Of a DNA stretch of 64,000 nucleotides, positions 60,709 to 64,000 are shown one piece after another. The DNA is taken from assembly GCF_001402915.1 (NCBI RefSeq), contig NZ_CP012945.1:310001-374000 (forward strand). The letters are read 5' to 3'. Source of the DNA: Devosia sp. A16. GTDB lineage: Bacteria > Pseudomonadota > Alphaproteobacteria > Rhizobiales > Devosiaceae. Below the pieces are notes generated by a model. That model did not search any database and was not told the DNA's origin. It was given only the letters and a program-made list of their open reading frames with translations. Made by a program: the position numbers and the translations under genes. Each line of letters begins with the position of its first letter. Within the stretch, counting starts at the first letter, position 1.

Positions 60709-62892
60709 ATGTCCAATATTCACCGCGCCAGGTTTCGACGCACGCTTTCGATGCTGGTGCTGGCATCGTTCGTGGTGGTCTTCGCCGTGGCCGCGGTGCT
60801 GCTGGGCGGGTTCCTGCTGTGGTCGGCCGCGCAGATCGACGACAACGCCGTCAGCCGACAGGCCCAACGCGTCGTCCATGCCGTCGAGGCGCAACGCTCG
60901 ACCACGCCGCGCGAACAGGAGAGCGTCGCCATCTGGGACGACGCCGTCACGGCGGCCCGCAACAACGATCAGTCCTGGCTGCGCGACAATATCGGTCGCT
61001 GGATGTTCAGTTACTTCGGGCATGACGAAAGCTATGTGCTGCGCCCCGACGACACGCCGCTCTATGCCTCTCGTGATGGGCGCACCCGCTCGCCGCAAAG
61101 CTTCGCCGCTCGCGGCAGCGCCGTGCTGCCGCTGGTCGAGGACCTCCGCAAGCTCACTGCCGCCGGCTATCTCGACGTGCCGCCCAGCGTCTCCGACTAT
61201 GTGCTGATCGACGGCCAGCCGGCCGTAGCCAGCGTGATGCCGCTGGTTTCAGACAGCGGCAATCTCGAGCAGCCGGCGGGCCATGAGGCGATCCTCGTGT
61301 CGATCGTGCATCTCGATCTCGATTTCGAGCTCAGGATGATCGATCGTTACATGACCGAGGTGGGCCGCTTCACCACCAGCGCCGACAGCGCCGGCGATGT
61401 CGAGAGCTTCCCGGTCACCAACCGTGCCGGCCGCATCGTCGCCTTCTACGAATGGCTGCCAAATCGCCCTGGCCGGGAGCTGCTGCAGCGCACCGCGCCG
61501 GCTTTGGTCATCGCTTTCATCGTCGTCTCAGCTCTGGTCACCCTGCTGGTGCATCGTCTGCAGCGCGCACTGCGCGCCCTCGAGACCAAGCGCCTCGATG
61601 CCGAGCGGCAGGCTACCGAGGATACCTTGACCAGCCTGCCCAACCGGCTGAGCTTCGATCGCCAGTTCGATGCCCGGCTCGATGCGAGCGGCCTGCACGA
61701 CCCGCCGCTGGCGCTGCTGATGCTCGACCTCGACCGCTTCAAGCAGGTCAACGACACTCTCGGGCACCACGCCGGCGACGAGCTGATCCGCGCCGTCGCC
61801 GATCGGCTGCGCGCCGTGATCGGTCCCACCGACACGCTGGCGCGGCTCGGCGGCGACGAGTTCGCCATCGTCCATGCCTGCTACGCCGGCACCATCGAGG
61901 TCGCGGGGCTGGCGCAGCGCATCGTCGACAGCATCGCCAGACCGTTCCGCATCCAGGGCAGCGAGGCTTTCGTCGGCGTCTCGATCGGCATTGTCGTCGC
62001 CACGGCCGGGCGACGCGACCGGAACGAGCTCAGCCGGTGCGCCGATATCGCGCTCTACGAAGCCAAATCGGCCGGCCGCAACCGCGCCGTGTTCTACGAG
62101 GAGGCAATGGACGAGCAGGTGCAGGACCGGCACACCATCGAGGCCGAATTGCGTGAAGCGCTGCGCAGCCCCGACCAGCTCTGGGTGGCGTTCCAGCCGC
62201 TCTGCGGCAGCGCCGGCGAAATCATCGGCGCCGAGGCCCTGCTGCGCTGGACCCACCCGCAACTGGGCGCCGTGTCCCCGGCGCGGTTCGTCCCTGTCGC
62301 CGAAAGCACCGGGCTGATCGAGCAACTGGGCGAGTTCGTGCTGCGCCGCGCCACCGAGTTCGGAGCCCGCTGGCCCGGCCGCAGCATCGCCGTCAACATT
62401 TCGCCCGCCCAATTGCGCAACCCGACCTTCGCCGATCGGGTATTCGACCTGCTGGCCGAGACCGGCATGCAGCCGGCCGATCTCGAGATGGAGATCACCG
62501 AGGGCATCCTGCTCGACGACGAGTCGACCGTCGCCGACACCATCCGCAGCTTCCGCCGGACCGGCATCCGCATCGCCCTCGACGATTTCGGCACCGGCTA
62601 TTCCTCGCTCGGCTACCTGAAGCGCTACCCGGTCGACCGCATCAAGATCGACCGTTCCTTCATCGCCCAGCTCACCACCGCCAACGCCTCCGACGCCATC
62701 GTCCAGGCCATGGTGACGCTGGCCCACGCACTCGACATCGACGTCACCGCCGAGGGCGTCGAGACCGAAGAGCAGTTCCGCGCCCTGCTCGGCATGGGCT
62801 GCAACACCTTCCAGGGCTACCTGTTCTCGAAACCCCTGACGGTCGACGGCATCGACACCCGCTTCGCCGCCCCGTTGCCGCGGGTGGCGTAG
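60709..62892 (+). CDS. CHASE4-GGDEF-EAL bifunctional c-di-GMP enzyme
   Basis: A 727-residue membrane signalling protein. Seen: TM1 (SMLVLASFVVVFAVAAVLLG), an extracytoplasmic CHASE4-like domain (residues about 50-260, with NAVSRQAQRVVHAVEAQRS), TM2 (PALVIAFIVVSALVTLLVH), GGDEF near residue 381 in LARLGGDEFAIVHA with the metal Asp in LMLDLDRFKQVNDTLGHHAG, and EAL near 509 in GAEALLRWTHP with DDFGTGYSSLGYLKRYPVD and EGVET. All catalytic residues are present, so both synthesis and hydrolysis of c-di-GMP are possible. It is transcribed alone. The 117-bp gap upstream holds nothing recognised. Confidence 0.93.
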   Translation: MSNIHRARFRRTLSMLVLASFVVVFAVAAVLLGGFLLWSAAQIDDNAVSRQAQRVVHAVEAQRSTTPREQESVAIWDDAVTAARNNDQSWLRDNIGRWMFSYFGHDESYVLRPDDTPLYASRDGRTRSPQSFAARGSAVLPLVEDLRKLTAAGYLDVPPSVSDYVLIDGQPAVASVMPLVSDSGNLEQPAGHEAILVSIVHLDLDFELRMIDRYMTEVGRFTTSADSAGDVESFPVTNRAGRIVAFYEWLPNRPGRELLQRTAPALVIAFIVVSALVTLLVHRLQRALRALETKRLDAERQATEDTLTSLPNRLSFDRQFDARLDASGLHDPPLALLMLDLDRFKQVNDTLGHHAGDELIRAVADRLRAVIGPTDTLARLGGDEFAIVHACYAGTIEVAGLAQRIVDSIARPFRIQGSEAFVGVSIGIVVATAGRRDRNELSRCADIALYEAKSAGRNRAVFYEEAMDEQVQDRHTIEAELREALRSPDQLWVAFQPLCGSAGEIIGAEALLRWTHPQLGAVSPARFVPVAESTGLIEQLGEFVLRRATEFGARWPGRSIAVNISPAQLRNPTFADRVFDLLAETGMQPADLEMEITEGILLDDESTVADTIRSFRRTGIRIALDDFGTGYSSLGYLKRYPVDRIKIDRSFIAQLTTANASDAIVQAMVTLAHALDIDVTAEGVETEEQFRALLGMGCNTFQGYLFSKPLTVDGIDTRFAAPLPRVA

Positions 62893-62915
62893 CCGATGCC
62901 GCAGTCGGGATCCTC

Positions 62916-63372
62916 TCCCGCTTGCGGGGGAGGGGGACCGCCGTCAGGCGGTGGAGGGGGGAGCCCCACGCGCGATACTGGCCAGAACCGCCGCCGGCCT
63001 CGCTTCGATCTCCTCAGTGGAGAAGCGCATCACTCGGATGCCTTCCTTCTCCAGCCAGGCAGTTCGACGCTGATCCCGGGCGACCTGCTCCTCGTGCACT
63101 GGTCCGTCTATCTCGACGCACAGCCTGGCCGCTGCACAGTAGAAGTCGAGAATGTACGGTCCGATCGGGTGCTGGCGGCGAAAGTGCAGGCCGAGTTCTT
63201 TGCGGCGAAGCAGGTACCATAGTGTCCGCTCAGCTTGCGTCATCGTGCGACGTAAATCCTTCGCCCGCTCGCGAATAAAGTCCGGTGATCGCAACGCCAG
63301 CTCCGTTCGTGGGGCTCCCCCCTCCACCACGCTATGCGTGGTCCCCCTCCCCCGCAAGCGGGAGAGGTTCGC
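62916..63372. repeat. Palindromic arm pair enclosing a DUF559 gene
   Basis: Arms at about 62916-62972 and 63314-63372. Read as inverted repeats they agree over almost 58 bases (CTCTCCCGCTTGCGGGGGAG ... GGGGGAGCCCCACG), differing only in the small hairpin loop (GCCGTCAGGC against ACGCATAGCGT). About 350 bases with one gene lie between, unlike the near-empty pair at 27.7 kb. Confidence 0.8.
62944..63294 (-). CDS. DUF559 (Vsr-like) endonuclease domain protein
   Basis: A 116-residue PD-(D/E)XK-fold protein. Seen: FIRERAKDLRRTMTQAERTLW, LGLHFRRQHPIGPYILDF, CVEIDGPVHEEQ with the acidic pocket, and AWLEKEGIRVMRFSTEEIE. DUF559 proteins are related to Vsr nickases; activity is untested. TTG 63294 is chosen because GGAG lies seven bases upstream; the N-terminal and C-terminal (ARGAPPSTA) ends reach into the flanking palindromic arms. 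It stands between the c-di-GMP gene and topoisomerase IB and may be a passenger of the repeat. Confidence 0.75.
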   Translation of the reverse strand: MRSPDFIRERAKDLRRTMTQAERTLWYLLRRKELGLHFRRQHPIGPYILDFYCAAARLCVEIDGPVHEEQVARDQRRTAWLEKEGIRVMRFSTEEIEARPAAVLASIARGAPPSTA

Positions 63373-63424
63373 CGACTACGCCAGCCCGTGGGTGCGGCAC
63401 GGATAGCATCGGGGCCCGACGCCC

Positions 63425-64000
63425 CTACCCCGCCGCGGCCAGGACCGCTGCCAGCCGCACCTCGCGCTGACGAACCCCGTTGGCGCCGTCGCCACCGGCG
63501 GCCCACAGCTCCGCCAGCCGTCCCTTGTCGAACAGGGCATAGAGGCATGGCGCCACGTAGCTCGCCCGGCTGATCGCCGGCGTGTTCTGCAGGAAGGCCG
63601 CGACCTGCCGCGTCACCTCCGCCATCTGCCGCTTGCGCCCGGTCATCGACTCAGCCGGCTCTAGCCTCGCCAGTGCCTCGCCGGCCAGCGCGCTGGCATG
63701 CAGCGTGCGGAAATCCTTGGCCGTCACCGGCGCGCCGGCGATCTCGCGCAGGTAGCGGTTGAGGTCGTCGGTACGCAGCACCCGCATTTCGCCGTTGCGG
63801 TACATCAGCAACCGGCGGCCCGGGATGGTCTTGACCCGTTCGATCGCCCTTGCCAGCCGCGCATCGGTAAAACCATAGCTCGCACGCTTTCCGCTCTTGG
63901 CCGGAAACGCCACGCGGATTTCATCGCCTTTGACGGTGACGTCGCGGCTATAGAGCGTTCCGGCGCCGCGCGTCCCATTGGCATCGAGATAGCGCTCGCG
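63425..64000 (-). CDS. DNA topoisomerase IB, C-terminal part
   Basis: Minus-strand frame open to the window edge, so the N-terminus is missing; 191 residues are present. Seen: LYSRDVTVKGDEIRVAFPAK, DARLARAIERVKTIPGRRLL, the catalytic core GAPVTAKDFRTLHASALAGE with the active-site Arg/His area, and the C-terminal Tyr in AISRASYVAPC as nucleophile. Bacterial topo IB enzymes (as in Deinococcus and many alphaproteobacteria) relax supercoils of either sign. The stop is at 63425, 53 bases past the DUF559 repeat. Confidence 0.9.
   Translation of the reverse strand, partial: RERYLDANGTRGAGTLYSRDVTVKGDEIRVAFPAKSGKRASYGFTDARLARAIERVKTIPGRRLLMYRNGEMRVLRTDDLNRYLREIAGAPVTAKDFRTLHASALAGEALARLEPAESMTGRKRQMAEVTRQVAAFLQNTPAISRASYVAPCLYALFDKGRLAELWAAGGDGANGVRQREVRLAAVLAAAG

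Noticed and set aside
59317-61098. 593-codon minus-strand frame over the ROK gene and the start of the GGDEF-EAL gene
   Set aside because: Crosses two well-supported genes and an intergenic gap; composition typical of antisense shadow.

Overview
The window looks like chromosomal DNA of a high-GC alphaproteobacterium of the order Hyphomicrobiales, most likely a Devosia-like organism. The evidence is the Rieske/cytochrome b/cytochrome c1 operon, a PetP-type MarR gene beside ilvE, the lgt-MidA-pgeF, prs and rplY-pth-ychF neighbourhoods, a Frc-type sugar ABC transporter with a ROK regulator, and a perfect CtrA-type site. The genus is an inference from gene content and protein style. No rRNA, tRNA, CRISPR array or prophage was recognised.

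Layout. 1-3.4 kb: 3' end of a DAHP synthase gene, a small antisense-strand gene, then pgsA-moaD-moaE-VOC-deaminase. 3.5-10.4 kb: LysR/MFS/aldo-keto reductase, ilvE/MarR, and a ybjN-proC-csaA operon. 10.9-18 kb: two tandem phosphoesterases with ubiK, lgt-MidA-pgeF, an IS481-family insertion, and prs. 18.3-21.4 kb: an ECF42-type sigma operon with two YCII/DGPF proteins, a VOC protein and a DUF1801 protein, carrying two nearly identical ECF-like promoters. 21.7-27.7 kb: rplY-pth, a frameshifted IS30-family element, ychF, and a MaoC pair behind an 18-bp perfect palindrome. 28-34.5 kb: apt, petABC, trmL-hemF and small proteins. 34.6-42.1 kb: AAA ATPase, CCA-adding enzyme, Nudix, GNAT, DUF4336/TetR and hydrolase genes. 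42.2-46 kb: phosphoesterase-murL-murD2-SMR, a tightly coupled operon encoding an alternative route to UDP-MurNAc-L-Ala-D-Glu. 46.2-53.7 kb: quinone oxidoreductase, a winged-helix/TPR membrane protein divergent from a degenerate receiver, MgtC, and SoxR with its efflux pump. 53.8-60.6 kb: a sugar/polyol ABC operon with two dehydrogenases and a divergent ROK regulator. 60.7-64 kb: a GGDEF-EAL protein, a DUF559 nuclease gene framed by inverted repeats, and the 3' end of a topoisomerase IB gene.

A striking large-scale feature is a family of intergenic palindromic elements (about sixteen loci in 64 kb). Each is usually a pair of inverted arms, and each arm is itself a GC-rich hairpin. The two insertion sequences sit inside such palindromes, and one arm pair encloses the DUF559 gene. 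The other points of most interest are the MurL/MurD2 operon, the ECF42 operon with matched promoters, and a tandem phosphoesterase duplication that left a 3'-end scar.
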